The position numbers and the translations under genes are program-made. 64,000 bases of DNA from Halomonas sp. 'Soap Lake #6'. Lineage in GTDB: Bacteria > Pseudomonadota > Gammaproteobacteria > Pseudomonadales > Halomonadaceae. The stretch lies in NCBI RefSeq assembly GCF_003031405.1, contig NZ_CP020469.1:3038001-3102000 (forward strand), written 5' to 3'. Below the pieces are notes generated by a model. That model was not told where the DNA came from, searched no databases, and worked only from the letters and a program-made list of their open reading frames with translations. Positions 31,300-41,947 of this stretch are shown one piece after another (within the stretch, counting starts at the first letter, position 1; each line of letters opens with the position of its first letter).

Positions 31300-31303
<4 letters not shown>
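30635..31303 (-). CDS. ftsE: Cell division ATP-binding protein FtsE
   Basis: ABC ATPase partner of FtsX. The protein has 222 residues. It has Walker A ([13 protein letters not shown], residues about 35-47), the Q-loop VFQDHQLL, the ABC signature [14 protein letters not shown], Walker B ([12 protein letters not shown]) and the switch His in IASHDLALI. It overlaps ftsX and ftsY by four bases at each end, the conserved ftsYEX operon. Confidence 0.97.
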
Positions 31304-32712
<1,409 letters not shown>

Positions 32713-32801
32713 GGGTGTCATCCGACTTAAAAGTGAACATTGTGACCATCCTACCACCGCCAACCAAGACTTTGGATAAGCAGCCCGCTACAATCCGCGT
32801 T

Positions 32802-33437
32802 ATGAAACGACAACGTCCCCCACGCTCATCAACTACTCGCTCAGCGGCACGCTCTCCCTCCTCCCGGCACTCTGATGCTAGGCCTGCGGGTAAGCTGCGT
32901 ATTATCGGTGGTGAATTTCGCCGCCGCCAGCTTCCCGTGCTCGATCATCCAGGATTAAGGCCCACCCCGGACCGAGTGCGCGAAACGCTGTTTAATTGGC
33001 TCGGCCAACAGCTTTATGGCAAGCAAGTACTGGACCTCTTCGCCGGTACAGGCGCACTGGGAATTGAGGCACTTTCCCGAGGAGCTTCTCAGGTTACCTT
33101 TGTTGAACGCGATAGCCGAGTGGCTACGCTGATTCGCGATAATCTAGTCACTCTTAACGCTACCCAAGGAGTGGTCGTCACCACTGATGCGCTGACATTT
33201 CTTAATTCGCCAGGCCAGCCTGCAGATGTTGTCTTTCTTGACCCACCGTTTCACCAGGGGCTTGCCGCCCCCTGCTGCGCAGCACTGGAAGCAGGCGGCT
33301 GGCTAGCGAGTGACGCAATCATCTACTTGGAAACCGAGCAGGCGCTCACTCCAGAGGTGCCAGCGAACTGGAAACTACATCGCGAAACCCGTGCTGGAGA
33401 AAGTACTGCCAGGCTCTATTATCGACAGCCAGCGTAA
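32802..33437 (+). CDS. rsmD: 16S rRNA (guanine-N2)-methyltransferase RsmD
   Basis: SAM-dependent enzyme that methylates G966 (E. coli numbering) of 16S rRNA. The core follows a basic, Ser/Arg-rich tail: GKLRIIGGEFRRRQLPV, RPTPDRVRETLFNWL, the SAM loop LDLFAGTGALGIEALSRGA and the catalytic VVFLDPPFHQG. An upstream in-frame start at 32715 would overlap the ftsY start region; ATG 32802 gives 211 residues. Divergent from ftsY, the common arrangement. Confidence 0.94.
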   Translation: MKRQRPPRSSTTRSAARSPSSRHSDARPAGKLRIIGGEFRRRQLPVLDHPGLRPTPDRVRETLFNWLGQQLYGKQVLDLFAGTGALGIEALSRGASQVTFVERDSRVATLIRDNLVTLNATQGVVVTTDALTFLNSPGQPADVVFLDPPFHQGLAAPCCAALEAGGWLASDAIIYLETEQALTPEVPANWKLHRETRAGESTARLYYRQPA

Positions 33438-33541
33438 AGCACTTGCCGCCATCTTGCTGCAGCGTTACGCTCGCCCAACTGATTGGCTATTTTATTCCCT
33501 TAACGGCGGCAATTACCCGCCGCTATTTACTGGAGGTAGGA

Positions 33542-33736
33542 ATGAGTCTTGAATTATTTAACCAGCTAGAGCAGAAAGTCACCGATACCGTCGAGGCATT
33601 GGAGATGATGAAATTGGAGAACGAAGAACTGCAGAGCGAAAATGCACAGCTCAAACAGGAGCGTGAAGAGTGGGAGCGCCGCTTACAGAGCGTACTCAGC
33701 AAGTTTGACGGTATGAACGACAGCAGTGCTGCCTAA
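33542..33736 (+). CDS. zapB: Cell division protein ZapB-like coiled coil
   Basis: A 64-residue protein that is almost wholly coiled coil (SLELFNQLEQKVTDTVEALE, LKQEREEWERRLQSVLSKF), matching the ZapB family that bridges ZapA and the division ring. ATG 33542 follows GGAGG; a longer in-frame extension to 33443 is judged non-coding. The family call rests on length and heptad pattern, so it is likely but not certain. Confidence 0.8.
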   Translation: MSLELFNQLEQKVTDTVEALEMMKLENEELQSENAQLKQEREEWERRLQSVLSKFDGMNDSSAA

Positions 33737-33813
33737 CGGTTATGCCGATTAACGGCTAGACCTTCTAGCTGGGCTTTCTGGCAGCAGCTAGCCTCCTAAC
33801 CAGGGCGCCATAC

Positions 33814-34257
33814 CTAGCAGGGCAGCGACATTAGTAGCGCGTCCTCACGCCCGGTAGCGCCTTGCGCTGCCGGGTAGTAGTCTCGGCGGCGGCCATCTTC
33901 ATGAAAGCCCTGCTGATGATAAAGCCGAATAGCACGCTGGTTGCTCGCCCGCACTTCAAGCAGTAACCGTTCGCTGTGCCACAGTTGGGCACAAGCGATT
34001 ACCTCACCGAGCAGTTGCTGCCCAACCCCCTGCCCTTGGCATGCTGGTAATACACCGATGGCCTGCAGTTCGGCATCAAACGGTAAACGCACCACTATGG
34101 CATAGCCAGTTAATACGTTTTGCTGCCAGTGGCCCACTACCTGTGTGTTCGGGTCGCCTAGCGCATCAATAAGCTGCTGTGGGCTTGCGCCGCTATTCGC
34201 TTTAGATTCGAGGACGTGCAGTAAAGCGGCATGAGCAGGCGTTAGCTGACTAATCAC
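33814..34257 (-). CDS. rimI: Ribosomal protein S18 alanine N-acetyltransferase RimI
   Basis: GNAT-fold acetyltransferase that acetylates the N-terminus of S18. The protein has 147 residues. The acetyl-CoA loop is in IGVLPACQGQGVGQQLLGEV (Q/RxxGxG/A pattern), and RLLLEVRASNQRAIRLYHQQ is typical of RimI. It overlaps the upstream HolD-like gene by eight bases; holD-rimI adjacency is also found in E. coli. Confidence 0.93.
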   Translation of the reverse strand: MISQLTPAHAALLHVLESKANSGASPQQLIDALGDPNTQVVGHWQQNVLTGYAIVVRLPFDAELQAIGVLPACQGQGVGQQLLGEVIACAQLWHSERLLLEVRASNQRAIRLYHQQGFHEDGRRRDYYPAAQGATGREDALLMSLPC

Positions 34258-35089
34258 TGTTCTGCTGCGCCGTGTTGCGCCACTGATTACCTAAGCTCAC
34301 CAACCTAGGCCATAGCGCCCGCTTCTCGTTGGCGCTTTGGATAAGGGCCGCCAGGGTAGGCCCCTGCCATACCGGTAGCGCAAGCGTTTGGCTACGCTCC
34401 TGACTAACCGCCATGACCTGTGCCAAAGGTGAGTCATCAGAAACTGAATCAACGCACCACCATAGCACTCTCTCTAGCTGCCAGCCTTGCCGGCTGGCGG
34501 CCCCAGCGATAAACGCAGCCACACCCTCTTGAGCCTCCTCAAGTGGCTCTTCAGGGGTGAAAACAGCTGCCATTGGCGGCCACTTAAAATAGGTTACCGC
34601 TGGCAGCTCACCATTTAGCACACCCGCCGCCCTCAGCATATTCCCAAGCAACAGTTGCTCGGCTGGCGCAAGCTCTCCCTCACACATCGCCAGCCAGCGT
34701 CCACCAATACATACACAAGAAAAGCTGAAATTATGTGGCTGGATGGGCTGGGTAGGCGCGCTACTGGGTTCAGGCTTCACGGGCGCCTCAGTCGCCGGGG
34801 CAACTACTGGCGCCTCCTGGCCCAACAGAGCGCGTACCGCCAACGGAGACGCTACCCCTGAAGGCATCTGGGGAGAAGGCTCCGTCGGCGACTTTTGACT
34901 ACGCGGGCGTGGTGGGGCCGGCGCATCATCCAGCAGGGCGTGCAAACGCTCACGTGGCGGCTGAGGCGCAGGAGCGTCCTCCCACTCACAGGCTTGCGTT
35001 GACAGCGCGTTGGGCAGTTCATAACGTGACGCCCAGGCAGTGATACCCATGGCGTCAAGATACTGCCTACGAATGACCTCTGGGGTCAC
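34250..35089 (-). CDS. holD: DNA polymerase III psi subunit-like protein (long HolD)
   Basis: A protein of 279 residues. The N-terminal QYLDAMGITAWASRYELPNA resembles the E. coli psi N-terminal segment (QLQQLGITQWSLRRPGAL), which contacts the DnaX clamp loader. After a Pro/Ala-rich linker of about 90 residues, the C-terminal domain has LLLGNMLRAAGV and ends KRALWPRLVSLGNQW, similar to the psi tail. A psi protein about twice the E. coli size, encoded next to rimI, is known in Pseudomonas aeruginosa. The call rests on motifs and position, not an alignment search. It overlaps bolA by four bases. Confidence 0.75.
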   Translation of the reverse strand: MTPEVIRRQYLDAMGITAWASRYELPNALSTQACEWEDAPAPQPPRERLHALLDDAPAPPRPRSQKSPTEPSPQMPSGVASPLAVRALLGQEAPVVAPATEAPVKPEPSSAPTQPIQPHNFSFSCVCIGGRWLAMCEGELAPAEQLLLGNMLRAAGVLNGELPAVTYFKWPPMAAVFTPEEPLEEAQEGVAAFIAGAASRQGWQLERVLWWCVDSVSDDSPLAQVMAVSQERSQTLALPVWQGPTLAALIQSANEKRALWPRLVSLGNQWRNTAQQNSD

Positions 35090-35394
35090 TTGCCGCCGCC
35101 GCGACAGTTGGGTGAATCAGGGCGCTCCCCTCCCCTAGCCTGCCACTCTTTTGAGGTATACAGATGTAGCGCCAGGGCGTGTACCGGGCCAGTCAGCTCA
35201 TCGGCCAGCAGGGCATAAATTTGCTGATGGCGCTTCACCGGCATTATGCCGTCGAAGCTATCGCTCACCAGAGTAACCTTGAAGTGGGTTTCGGAGTTTG
35301 CCGGCACGTTGTGCATATAGCTTTCGTTTTCTACGTGCAGCACGTCCGGGGCCAACGCCGCTAACTTCTGCTCTATTTGTGTCTGCATCGCCAT
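35086..35394 (-). CDS. bolA: BolA family protein
   Basis: A 102-residue protein. The BolA core includes VENESYMHNVPANSETHFKV with its conserved His, then SDSFDGIMPVKRHQQIYALL and VHALALHLYTSKEWQ. BolA proteins bind [2Fe-2S] clusters with monothiol glutaredoxins and influence morphology and stress response. The start MAMQTQIEQ at 35394 has GGAG six bases upstream. Its stop overlaps the holD start, so three genes (bolA, holD, rimI) are coupled. Confidence 0.92.
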   Translation of the reverse strand: MAMQTQIEQKLAALAPDVLHVENESYMHNVPANSETHFKVTLVSDSFDGIMPVKRHQQIYALLADELTGPVHALALHLYTSKEWQARGGERPDSPNCRGGGK

Positions 35395-35434
35395 CGGGCT
35401 CTCCTTCAATCAGCAACTAGTCTATTGTACGCGC

Positions 35435-36838
35435 TTACTTGCCAACAGACGATGCCCTCCGCTCAACAAGGGCACGCTGGGCATGCGATATACGCGAAAG
35501 GCTAGCTACTAATGCAAGCAACGTAGTGCCTGCCCCCAGCCAAAGTGTCACTTGAATAGGCAAGCCAAGTGCTAGAGCGGCTCCCACTAGCGCTACGCCG
35601 AATGACTGCCCAACGGTGCGAGTAGTACTCATCACGCCCGACACGTTGGCGCTGCGCTCGGGCGGCAGACTCCCCATCATCTCGCGATTATTAGGCGGTT
35701 GAAACAACCCAAAACCAATACCGCACAGGGCCGTACGCCACAGGCTGCCCGCCACACCAGTAGACTCATCCACCAGCGCCAGCGCTACCAAGCCTATGAT
35801 CAGCAGTACAAGCCCGGTGCTGGATAACAGGCTTGGATTGAAACGGTCAGCCAAACGCCCCGCTAGCGGCCCCACCACCATAATCGCCAGCGGCCACGGG
35901 GTGAACAACCACGCGGTTTCCAGCGGCGAGAACCCCATCTGCTCCTGATAGAAAAATGACAGAGCCACAAACGTCAGCCCTTGGCCAATGAAGGCCAAGC
36001 CTGATGCCGAGACTGCCAGGGTAAAACGCTTTTCCTCAAACACGCTAAGGGGCAGTAACGGGTAAGGTGCGCGGCGCTGGCGTTTTATGAAGAGGTAACA
36101 AGCCAGTACGGCCAGTAGCGCCCAACCACCGCTTTGCCATAGCGGTGCGGCGTGGCCAATGGCATCCATAGCAATAAAGAAACTGGCCAGCATCAGCATG
36201 GAAAGAAAAGCGCCTTGGATATCAAAACTACCCTGGCGCGGTTTATCCCGCGGTAACGCTCGGCTGGCAAGCCACAATGAGCAAATCCCCAGCGGGACAT
36301 TCATCGCAAATAGCCAAGGCCAGTCAGCAAATGAAAGGATCACCCCACTCAACGTGGGGCCAGCCGCGTAACCTCCGGCAACAACGAGAGCGCTTAAACC
36401 AAGTGCACTACCCAGCAATCGCGACGGAAAAATCGCCCGATACAGCGACGGCCCGATGGAGAGCGTAGCCGCCGCCCCCAACCCTTGCAGGGCGCGAAAC
36501 ACCAGCAGCGTTTCTAAATTACGCGAAAGTGCCGCGCCAAGTGCCGCCACGACAAAAGTGGCTAAGCCAAATAAATAGAGCCGCCTGCGGGTAATGAGCT
36601 CACTAATACCAGCAAACACCAACAGGAACGCCGCACACACGACCTGAAATAAGTTGGTAATCCATACGGCTCTAGAGGCGGATACATTTAGGTCAGCGGC
36701 AATGGTTGGAAGGGCCAAATTGATCATAGTGGTATCAACCACCGCCATCAGCGTTCCGGTGACCAACGCTAATACCGCCAGCGCACGCTCTGGCCCTGGC
36801 AGGCCATCGTCACCTGGGCGGGTTTCAAACAGTCGCAT
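35435..36838 (-). CDS. MFS transporter, DHA2-type drug exporter
   Basis: A membrane transporter of 467 residues, probably with 12-14 helices. MAVVDTTMINLALPTIAADL is motif D1 of the DHA2 family, RALQGLGAAATLSIGPSL carries motif B, and GPTLSGVIL is motif C. A drug or solute exporter driven by the proton gradient is the family expectation; the substrate is unknown. No regulator is adjacent. A terminator separates it from the upstream acidic-protein gene. Confidence 0.85.
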   Translation of the reverse strand: MRLFETRPGDDGLPGPERALAVLALVTGTLMAVVDTTMINLALPTIAADLNVSASRAVWITNLFQVVCAAFLLVFAGISELITRRRLYLFGLATFVVAALGAALSRNLETLLVFRALQGLGAAATLSIGPSLYRAIFPSRLLGSALGLSALVVAGGYAAGPTLSGVILSFADWPWLFAMNVPLGICSLWLASRALPRDKPRQGSFDIQGAFLSMLMLASFFIAMDAIGHAAPLWQSGGWALLAVLACYLFIKRQRRAPYPLLPLSVFEEKRFTLAVSASGLAFIGQGLTFVALSFFYQEQMGFSPLETAWLFTPWPLAIMVVGPLAGRLADRFNPSLLSSTGLVLLIIGLVALALVDESTGVAGSLWRTALCGIGFGLFQPPNNREMMGSLPPERSANVSGVMSTTRTVGQSFGVALVGAALALGLPIQVTLWLGAGTTLLALVASLSRISHAQRALVERRASSVGK

Positions 36839-36872
36839 GGTAGTCAGTTCCCAAACAGCCCCCTTAAAAACA

Positions 36873-36898
36873 GTAAAACCGGCCTAAGCCGGTTTTAC
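36873..36898 (-). terminator. Terminator between the acidic-protein gene and the MFS gene
   Basis: GTAAAACCGGC (36873-36883) and GCCGGTTTTAC (36888-36898) flank a CTAA loop. It follows the minus-strand gene at 36927. Confidence 0.9.
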
Positions 36899-36926
36899 GA
36901 TGCGCTTACACTAAAATAATAGCACG

Positions 36927-37313
36927 CTAATCTTGTTCGTTGTCGAGCAGAAGCGCATCTTCAACCTCTGATATTTCCAGGGCGGTTTCGTCGTCCAGGT
37001 CAATCGCTAGATAACTGTGCTCAATGCGCAAGAAGTCCTGAAACAGCGACCAATCAAGCTTTTCCGGCCACTGGCGCTCATCCTCTTCCCAAGCACGCAG
37101 CTCGGTTTCGAGGATTTCTACGTGGCGTTCGCGAACAAAGGTCTCCAGCGCTTCAGGGGTATCCATTTCAGGAATGAGATACACCGTGCTTTCACGTTCG
37201 ACGTCGTCCAGGGTCAGGTCGTCGTCTCCCATGGTGGGTTCGAGCGCATTGATCCAGTCCACGAAGGTCTGGGTCGGCCTGACGCTCAGGGCAGAGCGAT
37301 TTAGCAGTTTCAT
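36927..37313 (-). CDS. Conserved hypothetical acidic protein
   Basis: A 128-residue, strongly acidic soluble protein that I do not recognise. It contains FVDWINALEPTMGDDDLTLD, ESTVYLIPEMDTPEALETFV and a Glu/Asp-rich C-terminus (EISEVEDALLLDNEQD). No signal peptide or membrane segment is visible. The gene has its own terminator and lies downstream of lysS with a 92-base gap. It reads like a conserved single-copy protein; no function is claimed. Confidence 0.75.
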   Translation of the reverse strand: MKLLNRSALSVRPTQTFVDWINALEPTMGDDDLTLDDVERESTVYLIPEMDTPEALETFVRERHVEILETELRAWEEDERQWPEKLDWSLFQDFLRIEHSYLAIDLDDETALEISEVEDALLLDNEQD

Positions 37314-37405
37314 GGGATTCTCCTCGCCGTCGAAACGTTGACCATTATGGGCGCTAAATCACGCCCTTACCAATTTTTCGTCCGCAACCACACAGTTAGC
37401 TGAAT

Positions 37406-38917
37406 TTAATCCACCTCGGGGCGCATTGCCGGGAACAACAGCACATCGCGAATGGAAGGGCTATCGGTAAATAGCATCACTAAACGATCAATACCAATGC
37501 CCTCACCTGCCGTAGGTGGCATGCCGTACTCAAGCGCACGCACGTAGTCGGCATCGTAGTACATAGCCTCCAAGTCGCCAGCATCTTTTTCAGCAGCCTG
37601 CTCGCGGAAACGCTCGGCCTGGTCTTCAGCATCATTAAGCTCCGAGAAACCATTGGCGATTTCTCGACCACCCACGAAAAACTCAAAGCGGTCAGTGACA
37701 AAGGGATTGGCGTCGTTGCGGCGTGCCAACGGGCTGACTTCCGCCGGGTACTCGGTAATGAACGTCGGCTGATCCAGCTTGTGCTCGGCCACCTCTTCGA
37801 AGATCTCGGTCTGAACTTTGCCTAGCCCCCAGCTCTCTTTGACCTTGATGCCGAGCTTTTCGGCCGCTGCCCGTGCTGCGTCCAGCGTATCCAGATCAGC
37901 ATCGCTGATGCCATCACCGTGATCAAGAATTGACTGGCGCAGCGTCAGGCGATTAAAAGGCTTGCCGAAGTCATAGCTGGCGCCTTGATAGACAATGGTA
38001 GTAGTACCCAGCACTTCTTGCGCTGCCGTGCGCAGCATCGCTTCAGTCATATCAAGCAGGTCGCGATAGTCTGCGTATGCCCAATAGAACTCAACCATCG
38101 TAAACTCGGGGTTATGTCGAGTGGACAGTCCTTCATTACGGAAATTACGATTAATTTCAAAAACTTTTTCAAACCCGCCCACCACTAGGCGCTTGAGGTA
38201 AAGCTCAGGAGCAATACGCAGGTACATATCAATATCCAGCGCATTGTGGTGGGTAATAAACGGCCGAGCCGCAGCACCGCCAGGAATTGGCTGCAGCATT
38301 GGTGTTTCAACTTCCATAAAACCACGGGCTTCAAAGAAGCGTCGCATGGAGCTGATTACCGCTGCCCGAGTCTCAAACACTTTACGAGACTGCGGATTCA
38401 TAATCAGGTCAACATAGCGCTGGCGGTAGCGCGCCTCCTGGTCCGTCAAACCATGAAACTTATCGGGCAGCGGGCGCAGGCTCTTGGTGAGTAGCTGTGC
38501 TTCCACCATCATGACGTACAAGTCACCTTTGCCCGATTTATGCACAGGGCCTCGAGCGGCAACAATATCGCCAATATCCCAACCTTTGATGTCCTCCAGT
38601 ACGTCTTCAGGCAGTCCCTTTTTATCTACGTAGAGCTGGATCTGGCCGGCCACATCCTGAATCACGATAAAGGGGCCCCGCTTACGCATGACACGCCCTG
38701 CCACTGACGCATAATGGTCAAGCGCTTCCAGTTCCGCTTTCTCTTTTTCGCCCAGCAGATTTTGCAACTCGCTGGTTAAGCTGTCGCGGCGGAAGTCGTT
38801 CGGGAAAGCGCTCTTACCCTGCTCAGCCGTACGCTCACGGTGAGCCGCGAGCTTCGCGCGGCGCTCAGCAATCAGGTGGTTTTCGTTTTCTGCAGAAGAC
38901 GCGTCTTGGTTAGCCAT
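37406..38917 (-). CDS. lysS: Lysyl-tRNA synthetase, class II
   Basis: Charges tRNA-Lys. The protein has 503 residues. An N-terminal OB-fold anticodon domain ([17 protein letters not shown]) is followed by class II motif 1 ([20 protein letters not shown]), motif 2 ([20 protein letters not shown]) and motif 3 ([19 protein letters not shown]). It follows prfB in the same direction, as in E. coli and Pseudomonas. Confidence 0.97.
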   Translation of the reverse strand: MANQDASSAENENHLIAERRAKLAAHRERTAEQGKSAFPNDFRRDSLTSELQNLLGEKEKAELEALDHYASVAGRVMRKRGPFIVIQDVAGQIQLYVDKKGLPEDVLEDIKGWDIGDIVAARGPVHKSGKGDLYVMMVEAQLLTKSLRPLPDKFHGLTDQEARYRQRYVDLIMNPQSRKVFETRAAVISSMRRFFEARGFMEVETPMLQPIPGGAAARPFITHHNALDIDMYLRIAPELYLKRLVVGGFEKVFEINRNFRNEGLSTRHNPEFTMVEFYWAYADYRDLLDMTEAMLRTAAQEVLGTTTIVYQGASYDFGKPFNRLTLRQSILDHGDGISDADLDTLDAARAAAEKLGIKVKESWGLGKVQTEIFEEVAEHKLDQPTFITEYPAEVSPLARRNDANPFVTDRFEFFVGGREIANGFSELNDAEDQAERFREQAAEKDAGDLEAMYYDADYVRALEYGMPPTAGEGIGIDRLVMLFTDSPSIRDVLLFPAMRPEVD

Positions 38918-38951
38918 CGGGCACCCTATTCATGTTCAAACGCTAAAAAGA

Positions 38952-40050
38952 TTACAAACCCTGCTTCAGGCTGGCGACGATAAACTGGTCTAAATCACCG
39001 TCGAGCACTTTATCGCAGTTACTGGACTGCACGCCGGTACGCAGGTCTTTAATACGCTGATCGTCCAGTACATAAGAGCGAATTTGGCTACCCCAGCCAA
39101 TATCGGCTTTAGAGTCCTCCGCTTCCTGCTTGGCCGCATTGCGCTTTTGCATTTCGTGTTCCCACAGCTTCGCTTTTAACTGCTTCATGGCGAAGTCGCG
39201 GTTAGCGTGCTGACTACGTTGGTTCTGACACGCCACCACAATGCCGCTAGGCTCGTGGGTAATACGCACCGCTGAATCGGTGGTGTTAACGTGCTGACCA
39301 CCAGCACCACTGGAGCGGTAAGTGTCTACCCGCAGGTCTGAAGGGTTAATTTCGACTTCAAAGCTATCGTCGATTTCCGGCGACAAAAAGACGGAGGCAA
39401 ACGAGGTATGCCGACGGCCACCAGAATCAAATGGACTTTTACGCACCAAGCGGTGAACACCGGTTTCAGTACGTAGCCAACCAAAGGCGTAGTCGCCTTG
39501 AATATGCAGCGACGCCGATTTAATACCAGCAACTTCGCCTGCGGAAATTTCGATAATCTCAGCTTTAAAACCGTGGCTCTCCGCCCAGCGCAGGTACATC
39601 CGCAGCAGAATATTCGCCCAATCTTGAGCTTCTGTGCCGCCAGAACCCGACTGGATATCAAGATAGGCGTTATTCTGATCCATTTCACCAGAAAACATGC
39701 GGCGAAACTCAAGCTTCTCTAGCGCCACTTGCAGGCTATCAAGCTCTTTGCGCACTTCGTCAACGGTGCCTTCATCATCTTCCATCTCGGCGAGCTCTAG
39801 TAGGTCACGGCTATCGGCCAAGCCTTGATCAAGCTCGTCAATGGTCGCCACTATGGCTTCGAGAGAGGCACGCTCTTTACCCAGTTTCTGGGCGTAATCG
39901 GGGTCATTCCAGACGTTGGGGTCTTCTAGCTCACGGGAAACTTCTTCTAGCCGATCTTTACGCTCGGCATAGTCAAAGATACCCCCTAAGAACATCTGTC
40001 CGCTCAGACAGGTCCTTGATCTGGTTATGAATCGGGTTAGTTTCCAACAT
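38952..40050 (-). CDS. prfB: Peptide chain release factor 2 with programmed +1 frameshift
   Basis: Reads UGA and UAA stop codons. The gene is in two frames. The ATG at 40050 opens a 25-codon frame ending at an in-frame TGA (39973-39975). The sequence AGGGGGTATCTTTGAC gives the internal Shine-Dalgarno (AGGGGG), the slippery CTT and the TGA-C context of RF2 autoregulation. After the +1 shift the second frame runs to 38952, giving 365 residues, as in E. coli. The SPF tripeptide ([11 protein letters not shown]) marks RF2, and GGQ is in [10 protein letters not shown]. Confidence 0.96.
39973..39986 (-). promoter_or_regulatory. RF2 recoding site (internal SD, CTT slippery codon, TGA)
   Basis: AGGGGG (SD-like), TAT, CTT (39976-39978) and TGA (39973-39975), followed by C. 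Codon 26 is the stop, as in E. coli prfB. When RF2 is scarce the ribosome shifts +1 and makes more RF2. Confidence 0.95.
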
Positions 40051-40243
40051 GGATCGCCCTAGCCTTGGTCAGTACCGCACGGTTCAAAAGAGACAGGCGC
40101 CGCGGGGATGACTGCGCACCACTCCTGAAAGAGCAGGTGCCAGCCAAGCCAGCGGCGGAATTCTGAGGCGCATTGTAACGAAACCTAGCGCTTACCGCAC
40201 CCATCCAGCGAGGATGACCACTGTGTAAAAACCGTACGAATAC

Positions 40244-40267
40244 AAAAAACCCGGCCGAGGCCGGGTT
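40244..40267 (-). terminator. Terminator of the FadL-like gene
   Basis: AACCCGGCC (40248-40256) pairs with GGCCGGGTT (40259-40267); on the minus strand it ends in T6. It lies between the FadL-type gene and prfB. Confidence 0.88.
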
Positions 40268-40315
40268 AGTCTGTCAGTAACGATATTCAATCTGTAACTA
40301 TTAACGTCCTGTCAA

Positions 40316-41662
40316 TTAGAAACGATAGGTGAGCTGCGCGCCGAAGCCGTGGGCTTCGTTTTTGTAATCAGCTGAGTAGTTAGAGGTAATAGGTGGCGTT
40401 TGCTGGCCTGCCACAGTGAAGCTATCCGTTTTGCTTTGGTTAACGTGGGTGCCACGCTCGGTAAGATAAGAGTAAGCAAAGTCTAAGGTAAGGTCAGGTG
40501 TTGGGCTCCAGCCCGCACCGATTGAGAAGATACGGCGATCATCTGACGGAATACGTACGCTTCGGGTAGCATCCTGAGTCGGCGTAAAATCAAGCGTCAC
40601 CCCTGCGCGCAGCGCCAGAGTAGGCATTAACTGATACTCGCCACCGGTTGAAAATGCCCATGCGTTCGAGTAATTCTGCTGCTCGTTGGTGACCACACCT
40701 CGCTCATCACCGGTCACTAAAATCTGGTCAAAGCGGCTCCAACGCGCCCATGAAACACCAAACATTAGCTTGAGATCATCACTCATTTGCTGGGTGAGCG
40801 AGAAGTTAACCGTTTCAGGCGTTGTTAAATCCAGAGAGGCTTTGTCAGTAATGGTCCCTATGCCCAACTGATCAAGCACAGGAGAGCTTGCTGTAAAGTC
40901 TCCTTCAAGAGTGTAATCAACCTTTGAGCGGTAGGTTAAACCGAAGGTTGTTTCTGGTACAGGTTGATAAATCACCCCCAGGTTATAACCCCACGCCTCA
41001 TCGTCACCCTCAACCCGCGAATCTACTTCGGAAAGGCCCAGAGGCGTTGCTATAGGCACTTGGCGGCGCAGTTCACCATCCACACGGTTGTAGGTTAAAC
41101 CAACCCCTACGCCCCATTGCTCATTAAAGCGGTAAGAGACCGTAGGCTGAGCCGACACTACCCTAACTTCGGTATAGTTGCCTTGATTGCGCCCCTGAAA
41201 GCTATCTTCATAATCGGTTTTCGAGCCGAAAGGGGCATAGACACCAAAGCCAAACGCTAATCGCTCATTAACTGGGTGGGCATAAAATGCAAATGGAACT
41301 AGCGTTCCCGGCACCATATCACCATCGTTGGTTCCTGCCACTGGCAGTGTATCGGTCAACCCGCCCGTTGCTTGCGAAATGGCCGGGCTACTTTGTGTTG
41401 CCTGGGCGTTCGAGATAGAACTGTTTACATTTAGGTACGTCCCCCCCGCCGTGATCTGTGCACGATCGAGGAACGACATCCCTGCTGGGTTACCAAATAC
41501 AATGGTTGCATCGTTGACGTTGGAGCTACGGCCTGCGTGACCATACCCCTGACCGCTTACGCTCTGCTCGTTAATTTGGTATCCGCCTGCGTTAGCTTGG
41601 CTTGCGAATGCCACCGCTGATACTGCGGCCGCCAGAGTGAGCTTTTTAAAGTTATTATTCAT
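40316..41662 (-). CDS. Outer-membrane FadL/OmpP1-family transporter
   Basis: A beta-barrel for uptake of long-chain fatty acids or other hydrophobic compounds. ATG 41662 starts a signal peptide (NNNFKKLTLAAAVSAVAFAS, then QANA|GG), with GAGG six bases upstream; the frame upstream to 41728 is not needed. The mature start GGYQINEQSVSGQGYGHAGR and DATIVFGNPAGMSFL (the NPA-type hatch motif) define the family. The protein ends in an aromatic residue (GAQLTYRF), as outer-membrane proteins do. The substrate is unknown. Confidence 0.9.
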   Translation of the reverse strand: MNNNFKKLTLAAAVSAVAFASQANAGGYQINEQSVSGQGYGHAGRSSNVNDATIVFGNPAGMSFLDRAQITAGGTYLNVNSSISNAQATQSSPAISQATGGLTDTLPVAGTNDGDMVPGTLVPFAFYAHPVNERLAFGFGVYAPFGSKTDYEDSFQGRNQGNYTEVRVVSAQPTVSYRFNEQWGVGVGLTYNRVDGELRRQVPIATPLGLSEVDSRVEGDDEAWGYNLGVIYQPVPETTFGLTYRSKVDYTLEGDFTASSPVLDQLGIGTITDKASLDLTTPETVNFSLTQQMSDDLKLMFGVSWARWSRFDQILVTGDERGVVTNEQQNYSNAWAFSTGGEYQLMPTLALRAGVTLDFTPTQDATRSVRIPSDDRRIFSIGAGWSPTPDLTLDFAYSYLTERGTHVNQSKTDSFTVAGQQTPPITSNYSADYKNEAHGFGAQLTYRF

Positions 41663-41811
41663 AGTGGGCCTCTTTTCCCAATGATCCGGCAGATAGTGCC
41701 ATCCACCCTCGTTGTTTTTGCACATCACCTTGCACGTCTTTCTTACACGTCAGTTTTGGCCTAATGTCCGGTTTGATTCAAGGGCAAACGAGCGTTTTAT
41801 TTCGTTTCTTG

Positions 41812-41840
41812 CTTATACATTAGTCGTACGACCGTTTTAA
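41812..41840 (-). promoter_or_regulatory. Promoter of the FadL-like gene with operator palindrome
   Basis: On the minus strand a -35-like TTAAAA (41835-41840) and -10 TATAAG (41812-41817) are 17 bases apart. A perfect palindrome GTCGTACGAC (41823-41832) lies within the spacer, a classic repressor position. The regulator is not encoded nearby. Confidence 0.5.
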
Positions 41841-41881
41841 ATCAGTGTTTTATTGATTTTCAAACCAGCCTTAGACACTGC

Positions 41882-41913
41882 TTGACCTATGGGTAACCTA
41901 TAGGTTTTACACT
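41882..41913 (+). promoter_or_regulatory. MerR-type promoter/operator of the copA cassette
   Basis: -35 TTGACC (41882-41887) and -10 TACACT (41908-41913) are 20 bases apart, the elongated spacing of MerR-activated promoters. Between them lies a near-perfect 21-base dyad, ACCTATGGGTAACCTATAGGT (41885-41905, listed whole as positions; outer arms ACCTAT and ATAGGT). Autoregulated metal-responsive activation is inferred. Confidence 0.85.
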
Positions 41914-41947
41914 TACCATAGCTTAGTTTTTGAACGGTGAGGGTGTT

